Below the pieces are notes generated by a model that was not told where the DNA came from, did no database searches, and saw only the letters and a program-made list of their open reading frames with translations. 25,370 bases of DNA from DATMNI01 sp035570275 (GTDB taxonomy: Bacteria; Acidobacteriota; Terriglobia; Bryobacterales; Bryobacteraceae): assembly GCA_035570275.1 (NCBI GenBank), contig DATMNI010000170.1, forward strand, positions 1-25,370, written 5' to 3'. Positions 14,302-22,093 of the stretch are shown here, in pieces (position 1 is the stretch's first letter; every line of letters starts with the position of its first letter). Position numbers and translations under genes: made by a program.

Positions 14302-14344
14302 CAGTTTTTTCTCCTATGGCTATTATTAACGTATCGTGGTAGAA
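14302..14344. promoter_or_regulatory. Very short divergent intergenic region
   Basis: These 43 bases separate the divergent M48 and aminotransferase genes. The AT-rich CTATTATTAACGTAT in the middle could supply -10 elements in both directions. The -35 elements, if any, must lie inside the opposing coding regions. The M48 ribosome site (AGGAG on the minus strand) is included. Confidence 0.4.
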
Positions 14345-15529
14345 ATGGCTTCCGAATTTGGTAAAAACTTTGTGACCGAACCAACGCTTGTGACCGAACC
14401 AACGCTTGTGACCCAACCAACGCTGTGGGAGCGCTACGCCTCCGAGTTTCCCGTCCGTGACCGCCTGGTGTACCTGAACCACGCGGCCGTCTCCCCCTTG
14501 AGCCGGCGCTCGGCAGACGCCATGAAGCACCTGGCGGACGATTGTCTGCACTTCGGCAGCCTGCACTATAGCGAATGGCAGGCCGTCTACGAAGGTGTCC
14601 GGGTGGCGGCGGCAAAGTTGGTAAACGGCCAGCCGGGCGACATCGCCCTGGTAAAAAACACCTCGGAAGGGATCGCTACCTTGGCCATGGGTCTGGATTG
14701 GAAGCCCGGCGACCGCATGGTAGGTTTCCATGAGGAATTTCCGGCCAACGTATATCCATGGAAGCGTTTAGCAGCCAGAGGCGTTGACGTTACCTGGCTC
14801 TCAGTAACCGACCCGCTGGAGCGGATTGAAGAAGCCTGCCGCGGCGCCCGGTTGCTGGCCATCAGCTTCGTCCAGTTTCTGAGCGGCTACCGCGCCCCAA
14901 TTCAAGCGATCGGTGAAATCTGCCATCGTAACCAGTGCATTTATTTCGTGGATGCCATTCAAGGCCTGGGCGCTTTTCCGCTCGACGTGCAGGCTAGCCA
15001 CATTGACGCCCTGGCCGCCGACGGCCACAAGTGGCTGATAGGCCCCGAAGGCTGCGGCATCTTATACATAAACCAAGCCCTTCGGGAGCGCGTGGAACCG
15101 GTGGAATTCGGCTGGACCAACGTGGCCGGTTACGCCGATTACGGCTCCCGCGATATGGCCCTCCGGGCAGATGCAGGCCGGTATGAATGCGGAACCCTAA
15201 ACACCATTGGCTGCTTTGGCTTAAAAGCGGCGATCGAGTTTTTACTTGAGGTAGGGGTCGGAGAAATAGCCCCGGTTGTCCAAAATCTGGGCGACCGCAT
15301 CGCGCAAGGCGTCGCAGCCAAGGGCTACGAACTGTTGGGAAACCGTACACCCGGCACCGGCGCCGGCATCGTCAGCTTCCGCAAACCCAGCGTGGAGGCC
15401 ACCCAAATCGTAGCCAGGTTGCGGTCCGAAGGCATCGTTGCCGCCCCGCGCGCCGGCTGGGTCCGCACGTCACCGCATTTCTACCTCAGCCCCACCGACA
15501 TTGACCGCCTGGTGGACATGCTGCCGTGA
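14345..15529 (+). CDS. Class V aminotransferase-fold PLP-dependent enzyme
   Basis: The 394-residue enzyme belongs to the cysteine desulfurase / isopenicillin N epimerase-like branch of fold-type I. The PLP Schiff-base lysine is in 'AADGHKWLIGPEGCG' (residue 229 from this start), and the ring-nitrogen Asp is in 'YFVDAIQGLGAF'. 'YLNHAAVSPL' and 'VKNTSEGIATLA' are also typical. It could be a selenocysteine-lyase-like, desulfurase or epimerase enzyme; the substrate is not deducible. The core domain begins at 'LWERYASEF', after an unusual N-terminus containing three copies of VTEPTL. Starts at GTG 14336, ATG 14345 or GTG codons within the repeats are possible; none has a good ribosome site. The stop overlaps the next start as GTGA. 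Confidence 0.88.
   Translation: MASEFGKNFVTEPTLVTEPTLVTQPTLWERYASEFPVRDRLVYLNHAAVSPLSRRSADAMKHLADDCLHFGSLHYSEWQAVYEGVRVAAAKLVNGQPGDIALVKNTSEGIATLAMGLDWKPGDRMVGFHEEFPANVYPWKRLAARGVDVTWLSVTDPLERIEEACRGARLLAISFVQFLSGYRAPIQAIGEICHRNQCIYFVDAIQGLGAFPLDVQASHIDALAADGHKWLIGPEGCGILYINQALRERVEPVEFGWTNVAGYADYGSRDMALRADAGRYECGTLNTIGCFGLKAAIEFLLEVGVGEIAPVVQNLGDRIAQGVAAKGYELLGNRTPGTGAGIVSFRKPSVEATQIVARLRSEGIVAAPRAGWVRTSPHFYLSPTDIDRLVDMLP
14372..14425 (+). repeat. Three in-frame 18-bp tandem repeats in the aminotransferase 5' end
   Basis: Unit GTGACCGAACCAACGCTT occurs at 14372-14389 and 14390-14407, and a variant with two substitutions at 14408-14425. Each codes for VTEPTL (VTQPTL in the third). Each unit begins with a GTG that could serve as a start codon. 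Confidence 0.9.
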
Positions 15530-17064
15530 CGGCCGGTAGTTTGACTAGGGCGACCAGGCGGCATCCGGCCGCGGTGTTTCTGCCGTTACAGGCGATCCTT
15601 TGCTTCTGGAATCTCGGACTGCTGTCGCCCTGGATGGACGAGGCTTGGTCCCTGCGGGTTGCCCGTCTTGCCCTCCCCAGCCTGATCCGGGCCGCCGCCG
15701 CCGATATCCACCCGCCCGGTTACTACCTGCTGCTGTTCGTCTGGCAGCGCCTGCCGCTGGGCCTGGACCCGGCCGTTCAGGCGCGGGCGCTCTCGGTGAT
15801 TTTCCTGCTGGCCGCCGGCGCTGCGGCCGACCACCTCTGGGCCAGCCGCCTCCCCGAACGGGCGCGTCTCTGTTTCCTGGCGGTCTGGACTCTTTCGCCA
15901 TGCCTGCTGCTTTACGGGCGAATGTGCCGGTCCTACAGCCTGCAGGTTCTGGTGGTTGTCGTGGCCGCGGCTTGTCTGGTGCGGTTCTGCGAAACGCCGC
16001 GCCCCGGGACGCTTGCCGCCCTGGCCGCCGCCGTTTCCGCCGCACTCTACATCCACTACGTCCCCGGCCTGGCAATGCTGGCCACGGCCAACCTGGCGCT
16101 GCTCAGGCGGCGGCGGCTCCGCGATACCGCCGTGATGGACGGATTGATCGCCTTGGCCTACCTCCCCTGGATCTGGACACTGGCGCGCTTCCACGCCTGG
16201 AGCAGCCGCGGTGACGTCTACGCGCTGACCGGTGTTGGGTGGCTCGAAGTGCCGGTCAAGCTGGCCTACTGGGCCATGTCGTTTGTGGGCGGGGAAGCGC
16301 TTCCGGATTGGGCTGTGGTGGCGTGCTTCCTGGTCATCCCGCTGCTGGTCTGGTTGCCGATCTGGCTGCCTGGCGGGCCAGGCGGCGCCAGAAGCTACCC
16401 CGCCCGCCTCGCCCTGCCCATCGTCTTGCCCCTGAGCGTGATCGGCTTCATCGGCGTCGCCCGCTGGGTCTCCTACCCATTTATCCCGGCTCGTATGCTC
16501 TTCGTCTTCCCGTTTTTCCTGCTGCTGGTGGCTTCGGGCGCAGCCGCCCACCGTCACGCGGGCACGGTGGCCGCTGCCGCCATGCTCACGCTTTCCGTAA
16601 CCGGCATCTGGTGTTACTTCCATAAGACCGGATTCCGCAACAAGCAGTACCCCATGCCCATGGCAGAAATCGCGGCGCGGATTTCGCTGGAGTCTACCGC
16701 CACCGATTCCGTCACGCTGGTAGATTCCACCAATTCCGACCCTGCCGCCCTGGCCTTTGCCCTCGGCCCGTCGCGCCCCGTATTGCAGACGGGCGCTCCC
16801 GAAACGGAGCCGGAGATGGTCCGCCGCATGGCCGACCTTCACGTCCGCACGGTCTGGTTCCTGCGCAACACTCACGACGTTTCAGCCGCCGGACTGAACC
16901 GCCGCTTCGAAGCCTTGCTCCAACGCGACATGCTGCAGCGCGATATGCGCCCGGCCATCCATCCCTACGAGCCCTTCTCGCCGCTCGAAACCTGGATGAT
17001 GGGCCGTTTGGGGATGGCCAATCCGCCATCGTATTTCCAGGAACTGCTGGAGTTCCGGCGGTAG
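15526..17064 (+). CDS. GT-C family membrane glycosyltransferase (GT39/ArnT-like)
   Basis: The 512-residue protein has about ten hydrophobic segments, starting at residue 15. The first periplasmic loop carries the GT-C signature Asp38-Glu39 in 'LSPWMDEAWSLR', and 'IHPPGYYLLLF' (61-71) is the usual second motif. Such enzymes move sugars from polyprenyl-phosphate donors onto lipid, protein or glycan acceptors in the periplasm. The C-terminal 120 residues are soluble. The start GTG overlaps the aminotransferase stop (GTGA), so translation is coupled and the two probably serve one pathway, though none is evident. I see neither a DPM1-type synthase nor a flippase nearby. Confidence 0.85.
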   Translation: MTAGSLTRATRRHPAAVFLPLQAILCFWNLGLLSPWMDEAWSLRVARLALPSLIRAAAADIHPPGYYLLLFVWQRLPLGLDPAVQARALSVIFLLAAGAAADHLWASRLPERARLCFLAVWTLSPCLLLYGRMCRSYSLQVLVVVVAAACLVRFCETPRPGTLAALAAAVSAALYIHYVPGLAMLATANLALLRRRRLRDTAVMDGLIALAYLPWIWTLARFHAWSSRGDVYALTGVGWLEVPVKLAYWAMSFVGGEALPDWAVVACFLVIPLLVWLPIWLPGGPGGARSYPARLALPIVLPLSVIGFIGVARWVSYPFIPARMLFVFPFFLLLVASGAAAHRHAGTVAAAAMLTLSVTGIWCYFHKTGFRNKQYPMPMAEIAARISLESTATDSVTLVDSTNSDPAALAFALGPSRPVLQTGAPETEPEMVRRMADLHVRTVWFLRNTHDVSAAGLNRRFEALLQRDMLQRDMRPAIHPYEPFSPLETWMMGRLGMANPPSYFQELLEFRR

Positions 17065-17069
17065 CATAA

Positions 17070-17208
17070 GCCTAAGTAAACCGTTTCGTAAATACGGTCT
17101 CGTATCTCGGGAAGAACGCTCCCTAACGGTCGCGGCTCTGATCGGAGCCGCGCGCGTCAGCAAGCGGTTTCTCGATACGTTAGCGAACTTCTGAAACGGT
17201 GTACTAAG
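17070..17208. repeat. Element C: palindromic element related to A and B by its core
   Basis: The ends form an imperfect inverted repeat: CTAAGTAAACCGTTTC (left) against CTTAGTACACCGTTTC (complement of the right end), 14 of 16 matching. The centre holds AACGCTCCCTAACGGTCGCG (17115-17134), identical to the inner repeat of element A. A perfect hairpin CGCGGCTC/GAGCCGCG (17131-17152) follows. The ends differ from those of A and B, and no target duplication is clear. It lies between the convergent glycosyltransferase and SurA-like genes and could also act as a terminator. Confidence 0.65.
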
Positions 17209-17258
17209 CAACCCGGCGCAGTCACCTAAAACTCTGTGCCGGTAGTGCGGCCGAACGC

Positions 17259-18284
17259 CTACTTCGTTTTCCCCGCGTTCTCCACCACGCTGCGCGCCAG
17301 GTAATTGTCGATCTTGGCGTTGTTGCGCGCCGTCTCGTAGTACGCAGCCTTCAGCAGTTGATCCTTGCTGTTGCGCAGTGTGTCGCGAATGCTCCCCTGC
17401 ACCCGCGGGTCGTTCAGTTCCCTTTGGCCCGCCGGTTCCTTCGAGATCACCTTCAGAATCCGGTAGCCTTCCGGCGTGTGGATGATCCCCGAAACGCCGT
17501 TCACGGGCAGCGAAACCACCAGCTTGCGCAATTCCGGATTAGCCTTTTCCAGTGCCGATTCCGGCACGAAACCCATATCGCCGCCATTCGGAGCCGAACC
17601 CGTGTCTTCCGAATAGTTCTGCGCCAGCATGTTGAAATCTTCACCGCGCTTCAATCGCATGGCGATGTCTTCGATCTTCAGTCTGGCGTCTTTATCGTTC
17701 TGCGCCTTGCTGTTCTTGAGATTCCGGACACTGGGGTCGGGCGCCGGCGTCACTACGATTTGCGCCATGTGGGTTTGCGGCTCAGCCAGGTTGAAGCTGG
17801 CCTTGTTGGCCGTATAGAAGTCGGTCACGTCGGCGTCGGTAATGGTGATGTGCGACGTGATCTCCTTGTTGATCAGCTTTTCCACGGTGAGTTTGCTGCG
17901 TACCTGGAGCCGCAGGTCGGCCAGCGTCATGTGGCGCGCGGCCAGCGTTTTTTCGAACTCCTCCTTGGTGTAAGGCGCCTTCATCTTGGTTAGCTCGCCT
18001 TCCACGTCGGCGTCCACCGCGGTCAGCCCCAGCCGTTCGGCCTTCTGCATCATGATCTCATTGGTGATCAGGCTGCCCAGCACATCCAGCTTCTGCACCA
18101 TGATCTGGTCTTCGCTGGCGCCCTCCGGTTGTTGGGCATTCTGCTGGTAGGCTTTCTCCAGGTCGGCGTTGCTGATGGCGTGGTTGTTCACCTCGGCGGC
18201 CACGTTGGCCGGCGGTGTGTGCTTACAGGAAATCAGGGGCAGCGCGGCCAGCCCCGCGGCGAGGAAAACCAGTGAGCGCTTCAT
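17259..18284 (-). CDS. SurA/PpiC-like peptidyl-prolyl isomerase lipoprotein
   Basis: The 341-residue protein has a lipoprotein signal with lipobox 'PLISC', so Cys20 should be lipidated and the protein anchored in the periplasm. Residues about 30-165 form the helical SurA N-terminal chaperone domain ('NNHAISNADLEKAY', 'LITNEIMMQKAERLGL'). Residues about 170-285 are a parvulin (PpiC) rotamase domain, with 'AQIVVTP', 'FNMLAQNYSEDTGSAPNGGDMG' and 'HTPEGYRILKVISKEP'. The family assists folding of outer-membrane or secreted proteins. It stands alone. The ATG at 18284 gives a standard lipoprotein N-terminus. The 5' upstream region contains the R3 palindromic repeat. Confidence 0.9.
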   Translation of the reverse strand: MKRSLVFLAAGLAALPLISCKHTPPANVAAEVNNHAISNADLEKAYQQNAQQPEGASEDQIMVQKLDVLGSLITNEIMMQKAERLGLTAVDADVEGELTKMKAPYTKEEFEKTLAARHMTLADLRLQVRSKLTVEKLINKEITSHITITDADVTDFYTANKASFNLAEPQTHMAQIVVTPAPDPSVRNLKNSKAQNDKDARLKIEDIAMRLKRGEDFNMLAQNYSEDTGSAPNGGDMGFVPESALEKANPELRKLVVSLPVNGVSGIIHTPEGYRILKVISKEPAGQRELNDPRVQGSIRDTLRNSKDQLLKAAYYETARNNAKIDNYLARSVVENAGKTK

Positions 18285-18361
18285 TTGGCGGAACCTCCAT
18301 TGTAGCGAAAGCGGTCAGCGGGCAGTCATGTTGTGAGGCAGATTGTTCGCCCGTGGCGCTA

Positions 18362-18473
18362 TGTGGGGCAGCTTGGCAAGCTGCGGCGGATTGGCAATCC
18401 GCCCGCCGGGAGTTGGCGCGCAGCCGAACTTCCACAGCGACTTTCGAGAGTGCGGCGGATTTGTGAATCCGCC
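18362..18473 (+). repeat. Palindromic repeat (copy R3, three hairpins)
   Basis: This copy starts TGTGGGGCAG like R2, with hairpins GCAGCTT/AAGCTGC and GGCGGATT/AATCCGCC, and shares the following GCCGG.AGTTGGC.CGCA spacer. The right side keeps one hairpin, GGCGGATT/AATCCGCC (18454-18473), but lacks the outer GCCCCACA end. The paired G/C changes in the first stem compared with R2 preserve base pairing. It lies in the 321-base region between the divergent SurA-like and Gfo/Idh genes. The rest of that region shows no other feature. Confidence 0.78.
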
Positions 18474-18605
18474 TAGCGCGATGCGGCGGCGAGCCAGCTT
18501 GCGTTGGCGGCCGTGTCAGCCGTCAGCCATCACTCCGCGCCGTGCCGATTCCCTTCCGGCTGCTAGCATCCTGCCTCCCGCCTCCTTGTTAATATGGTTC
18601 TACCC

Positions 18606-19616
18606 ATGAGAGTCGGAATGATCGGCACCGGCGCGATTTCCAATATGCACGCGCGGGCCTATAAAAACATCGGATTTCAGTTGACCGTCTGCACGGATAT
18701 CAACCAGGCCTACGGCCGCAAGTTCGCCGAACAGCACGGCTGCGAGTTCGTCTCCACCTACGAGGAGGTTTGCCGCCACCCCAAGGTGGATTACGTGGAC
18801 GTCTGCACGTTCCCGGATTTCCGGCTGCAGCCTATCGAGATCTGCGCCCAGACCGGGAAGCACGTCCAGGTTCAGAAGCCCGTTTCGACCAGCCTGGAAA
18901 CCGCCCGCCAGATGATTGAAACCGCCCGCCGCGGGGGCATCCTGCTGGGCGTGGTCAGCCAGCACCGCTTCGATGACTCCAGCCTCTTCCTCTCCAAAGC
19001 CATCGCCCACGGCCGCCTCGGCAAACTGTTGCAGTGCGATTGCTATGTGAAGTGGTACCGTTCCCCGCAATATTATTCCCGCCCCATCAAAGGCAGTTGG
19101 CAGACCGAAGGCGGCGGCGCGCTCATTAATCAGGCCATCCACGGGATCGACATTCTTCGTTGGATCGCCGGCCCCCTGAAGCAGGTCTTCGGCATGTGGC
19201 AATTGGGCGCTCTGCATAAGATCGAATCCGAGGACGTGGTGAACGCCGTGATGCACTTCGCCAACGGAGCCACCGGTGTCGTTCAGGCCGCCACCGCCTT
19301 CTGGCCCGGCTATACCGAACGCACGGAGTTTCACGGCACTAAGGGCACAGCCATCATCTCCGGCGACAAACTGACTGCCTGGGACGTGGAGAACGACGCC
19401 GGCGAACCGGCCCCCGTGTCGAAGGACGTGGCCTCCGGCGCATCCGACCCCATGGCCATCTCGGTGGAACCTTTCGAACGCCAGTTCCTGGATTTCGCCG
19501 ATGCCATCGCCAAGGGCCGCAAGCCTCTGGTGGCGGGCGAAGAAGGCTACCAGGCACTGGAGGTGGTGGACGCCATCTACCGCTCCTGCCGGACCGGCGC
19601 CAAGGTTGACCTGTAA
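18606..19616 (+). CDS. Gfo/Idh/MocA family oxidoreductase
   Basis: The 336-residue protein has an N-terminal Rossmann fold beginning 'MRVGMIGTGAISNMHARAY', and the conserved lysine Lys91. The usual EKP motif reads QKP here ('HVQVQKPVST'). His179 in 'GGALINQAIHGIDILRW' is the expected catalytic His. These NAD(P)-dependent enzymes oxidise or reduce sugars, inositols and related compounds. The start at ATG 18606 fits the fold; an ATG at 18594 would add four residues. It appears monocistronic, ending in a terminator-like hairpin. The substrate is unknown. Confidence 0.9.
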   Translation: MRVGMIGTGAISNMHARAYKNIGFQLTVCTDINQAYGRKFAEQHGCEFVSTYEEVCRHPKVDYVDVCTFPDFRLQPIEICAQTGKHVQVQKPVSTSLETARQMIETARRGGILLGVVSQHRFDDSSLFLSKAIAHGRLGKLLQCDCYVKWYRSPQYYSRPIKGSWQTEGGGALINQAIHGIDILRWIAGPLKQVFGMWQLGALHKIESEDVVNAVMHFANGATGVVQAATAFWPGYTERTEFHGTKGTAIISGDKLTAWDVENDAGEPAPVSKDVASGASDPMAISVEPFERQFLDFADAIAKGRKPLVAGEEGYQALEVVDAIYRSCRTGAKVDL

Positions 19617-19646
19617 CAAGGCCACGCTGTAACACGGCCATCCTGT

Positions 19647-19677
19647 AACACGGCCATGCCTGGCTGTGTTCTTTCTT
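19647..19677 (+). terminator. Rho-independent-like terminator after the Gfo/Idh gene
   Basis: AACACGGCCA (19647-19656) pairs with TGGCTGTGTT (19661-19670) around TGCC, followed by CTTTCTT. The left arm with its preceding CTGT is also present as a direct repeat at 19627-19640. The stem resembles that of 953-976. Confidence 0.65.
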
Positions 19678-19683
19678 CACTCG

Positions 19684-19858
19684 GGGTGCGTAAACGTTTT
19701 CGGGATTGATGGGTTCAGCGGTGGCAAAACGCTCCCTTACGGTCGCGGCTCGGTTGTGGTCGTGCTGGTTCGGCGTCAGTTACAGAGCCGCGACTTGTCG
19801 CTCGACCGTTAGGGAGCGTTCCGGCGCATAAGTGCTTCCCGAAAACGCTTAAGCACCC
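19684..19858 (-). mobile_element. MITE-like non-autonomous element, copy B
   Basis: The 175-bp inverted copy of element A has the same terminal repeats (GGGTGC... at 19684, ...GCACCC ending 19858). Flanking 9-bp sequences CTTCACTCG (19675-19683) and CCTCACTCG (19859-19867) match at 8 of 9 positions and look like a target duplication. Compared with A it has about 12 extra bases (around 19792-19806) that include a small TCGCG palindrome. It has no coding capacity. The right duplication covers the stop codon of the adjacent small gene. Confidence 0.85.
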
Positions 19859-19860
19859 CC

Positions 19861-20091
19861 TCACTCGCCGGCACTTGACTTCAGCACGCTTCGGCCCCTG
19901 GCCGTCAGCACCACTCCGGACGCGGTCATTTCGCCTCCACCATCCACCACTTCGACCAACCCGTCAATGCACGCGTCTTCCCAGATGGTGTGGCGCGGAC
20001 AATGGCTCCGCCAGGCCTGCATGGTCTCCTCGTACGTGCGGGGCCGCTCCGAAACCCACATGAGCAATTCCCGAATCAATGGACCTACCAT
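19861..20091 (-). CDS. Small conserved-type hypothetical protein, 76 residues
   Basis: The protein starts 'MVGPLIRELLMWVSERPRTY', then 'EETMQAWRSHCPRHTIWEDA' and ends near 'VVLTARGRSVL'. From memory, similar short proteins ('RPRTYAETMEAWRTSCPR...WEDA') occur in many soil bacteria without known function. The layout resembles a small winged-helix protein but no motif proves it. The ATG at 20091 is favoured; GGAGG lies 13 bases upstream. A GTG at 20172 would overlap the GH15 stop by 14 bases. The TGA stop (19861-19863) lies within the target duplication of element B, so the insertion happened at the very end of the gene and left it intact. Confidence 0.65.
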   Translation of the reverse strand: MVGPLIRELLMWVSERPRTYEETMQAWRSHCPRHTIWEDACIDGLVEVVDGGGEMTASGVVLTARGRSVLKSSAGE

Positions 20092-20158
20092 CTTGTCGAA
20101 TGTGCCTCCGCCGCGCGGGCAAAAAAGAACGCCGCTGCCAACATCGCCTTTCTCGTGA

Positions 20159-22003
20159 TCAACCCTCTCCACCCAGAGCGCGGTCCAGGTTGAACGCGGC
20201 GCTGATCAAGGCGAGGTGGGTGAAGGCCTGGGGGAAGTTCCCAAGCGCCTCACCGCGCGGGCCGGTTTGTTCGGCGAACAGACCGACGTGGTTGGCGTAT
20301 CCCAACATCCGCTCGAACATCAGCCGCGCGTCGGCAAGACGAGCGCGATCGACCTTCCCGGACCGGGTCAGCGCCTCCACCAGCCAGAAGGTGCACATGT
20401 TGAACGTTCCGTCCCGCCCTTTCAACCCGTCGGGAGTTTCCTCTACGTTGTAGCGATACACCAGGCTGTCCGACACCAGCCCCCGCTGGCTCGGCGGCCG
20501 TCTGATGGCCTCAATCGTGGCAATCATCCGAGGATCGGTGGGCGACATGAAGAAGACCAGCGGCATGATCAGCACTGAGGCATCCAGAGACTCGCTTCCG
20601 TAGTGCTGGACGAACGCCTTCCGGTCCTCACACCAGCCGTATTTCTGAATCTCATCGTAGATCTCGTCGCGCGTGCTCAGCCATCGCTCGCGATCCGCCG
20701 GGAAAGACCGCTTATCCGCCAACCGCAATGCCCGGTCGAGCGCCACCCAGCACATGACACGGGAGTAGACGAAATCCTGGCGGCCGCTTCTGACCTCCCA
20801 AATCGCCTCGTCCTTCTGTTTCCAGTTGTTGCACAGCCAATTCATCAGACGGCGCAAGTACGTCCACATCTCGTACGAGATGGGCGTTCCATACTTGTTG
20901 TACAGATACACCGAGTCCATCAACTCCCCATAGATGTCGAGTTGAAGCTGTCTATGGGCGCCGTTGCCGATACGCACCGGCACGGAGGCACAATAGCCTT
21001 CGAAGTGATCGAGCGTCCCCTCCGCGAGATCCCGGCGCCCGTCGATTCCATAAAGCACCTGTAGCCCGCCATCCTGATCACCCAGTTCGCGGCATCGCGC
21101 CTCCAACCACTCCATGAACCGAGCCGCCTCCTCGGTAAATCCAATGCGGATCAAACTGTACACGGTGAAGGCGGCGTCGCGCAGCCAGGTATACCGATAG
21201 TCCCAGTTCCGCGTTCCCCCGAGCGCTTCGGGCAGACTGCAAGTCGGCGCGGCAACGATCGCGCCGGTGGGGGCGAACACCAGAAGCTTGAGAACCAAAG
21301 CCGACCTCCGGACCATCTCCCGCCACCGCCCGGAATAGGTGCAGTGCTCAAGCCAGGCATGCCAGTAATCGACCGTCTGTTCAAAGAGCGTCTTGCATTC
21401 CTCTTCACCGATGCCAATCGGCTGATCGGCACTCCCCGGCTCGATCTGGTGCAATTCAAAGCTGAGAGTCTCCTCTGCCCCGAGACAAAAATCGAGAGCC
21501 ACGCCAGTGCCGTCCTTCGTCAGCGCCCGGTCGGACGCCAAGGCGAGGCTGAGTTGCTTCGACAGGAACTTTGCACCCCCGTCCACCAGTTCCGTCTCGT
21601 GAACATCCCGCCCATAGTTAAACGCCGGATGGCATTCCAGCCGGAACACCACGCGGCCGCGGACGACCCGAACCTGGCGGATCAGGCCGCGAAAGCCGGC
21701 TTGACCTCTCCGCGCAGCCACCGGCATATAGTCGATGATTTCCGCCACCCCTTGATCGGAGAGGAAGCGCGTGATCAGCACGTTGGTGTCGGGCCAATAC
21801 ATCTGCCGGTACACCACGCCGTCTACGGAAGCCGGTGCGATCCGGAAACGGCCGCCCTTCCGTTCATCGAGAATTGCCGCGAAGACACTCGGAGAATCGA
21901 AATTCGGGAAGCAGAACCAATCAATGGCCCCGGTGATCCCAACCAGGGCCACAGTCCTGAGATTTCCAATGACTGCGTAGTTTTCGATCGGTAGGTACCC
22001 CAT
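20159..22003 (-). CDS. Glycoside hydrolase family 15 (glucoamylase/trehalase-like)
   Basis: The 614-residue protein has the N-terminal beta domain beginning 'MGYLPIENYAVIGNLRTVAL' and 'AIDWFCFPNFDSPSVFAAIL'. The (alpha/alpha)6 catalytic domain of GH15 carries 'GGTRNWDYRYTWLRDAAFT'. The likely general acid is Glu403 in 'AIWEVRSGRQDFVYSR' and the likely base Glu578 in 'GLFAEQTGPRGEALGNF'. It has no signal peptide, so it is cytoplasmic. Family members hydrolyse alpha-glucosidic bonds in maltodextrins or trehalose, and this layout resembles the trehalase-type group. The ATG at 22003 fits the family start; the frame upstream to 22093 is composition noise. The frameshifted gene lies 90 bases upstream on the same strand. 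Confidence 0.9.
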   Translation of the reverse strand: MGYLPIENYAVIGNLRTVALVGITGAIDWFCFPNFDSPSVFAAILDERKGGRFRIAPASVDGVVYRQMYWPDTNVLITRFLSDQGVAEIIDYMPVAARRGQAGFRGLIRQVRVVRGRVVFRLECHPAFNYGRDVHETELVDGGAKFLSKQLSLALASDRALTKDGTGVALDFCLGAEETLSFELHQIEPGSADQPIGIGEEECKTLFEQTVDYWHAWLEHCTYSGRWREMVRRSALVLKLLVFAPTGAIVAAPTCSLPEALGGTRNWDYRYTWLRDAAFTVYSLIRIGFTEEAARFMEWLEARCRELGDQDGGLQVLYGIDGRRDLAEGTLDHFEGYCASVPVRIGNGAHRQLQLDIYGELMDSVYLYNKYGTPISYEMWTYLRRLMNWLCNNWKQKDEAIWEVRSGRQDFVYSRVMCWVALDRALRLADKRSFPADRERWLSTRDEIYDEIQKYGWCEDRKAFVQHYGSESLDASVLIMPLVFFMSPTDPRMIATIEAIRRPPSQRGLVSDSLVYRYNVEETPDGLKGRDGTFNMCTFWLVEALTRSGKVDRARLADARLMFERMLGYANHVGLFAEQTGPRGEALGNFPQAFTHLALISAAFNLDRALGGEG

Positions 22004-22093
22004 GCCTATAAGGGTAGCGCCGCCGCAGCATTGTTTGTGGCCGCAAACCCTCCTCCAGGGAGGAACATGCAAGGCAAGCGTGTTGCTGGACAT

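Noticed and set aside
15586..16875. 429-codon minus-strand frame opposite the glycosyltransferase
   Set aside because: It is highly charged, low-complexity antisense to a membrane protein with clear GT-C motifs.
18600..19625. 341-codon minus-strand frame opposite the Gfo/Idh gene
   Set aside because: It is an antisense shadow; the + strand shows complete Rossmann and catalytic motifs.
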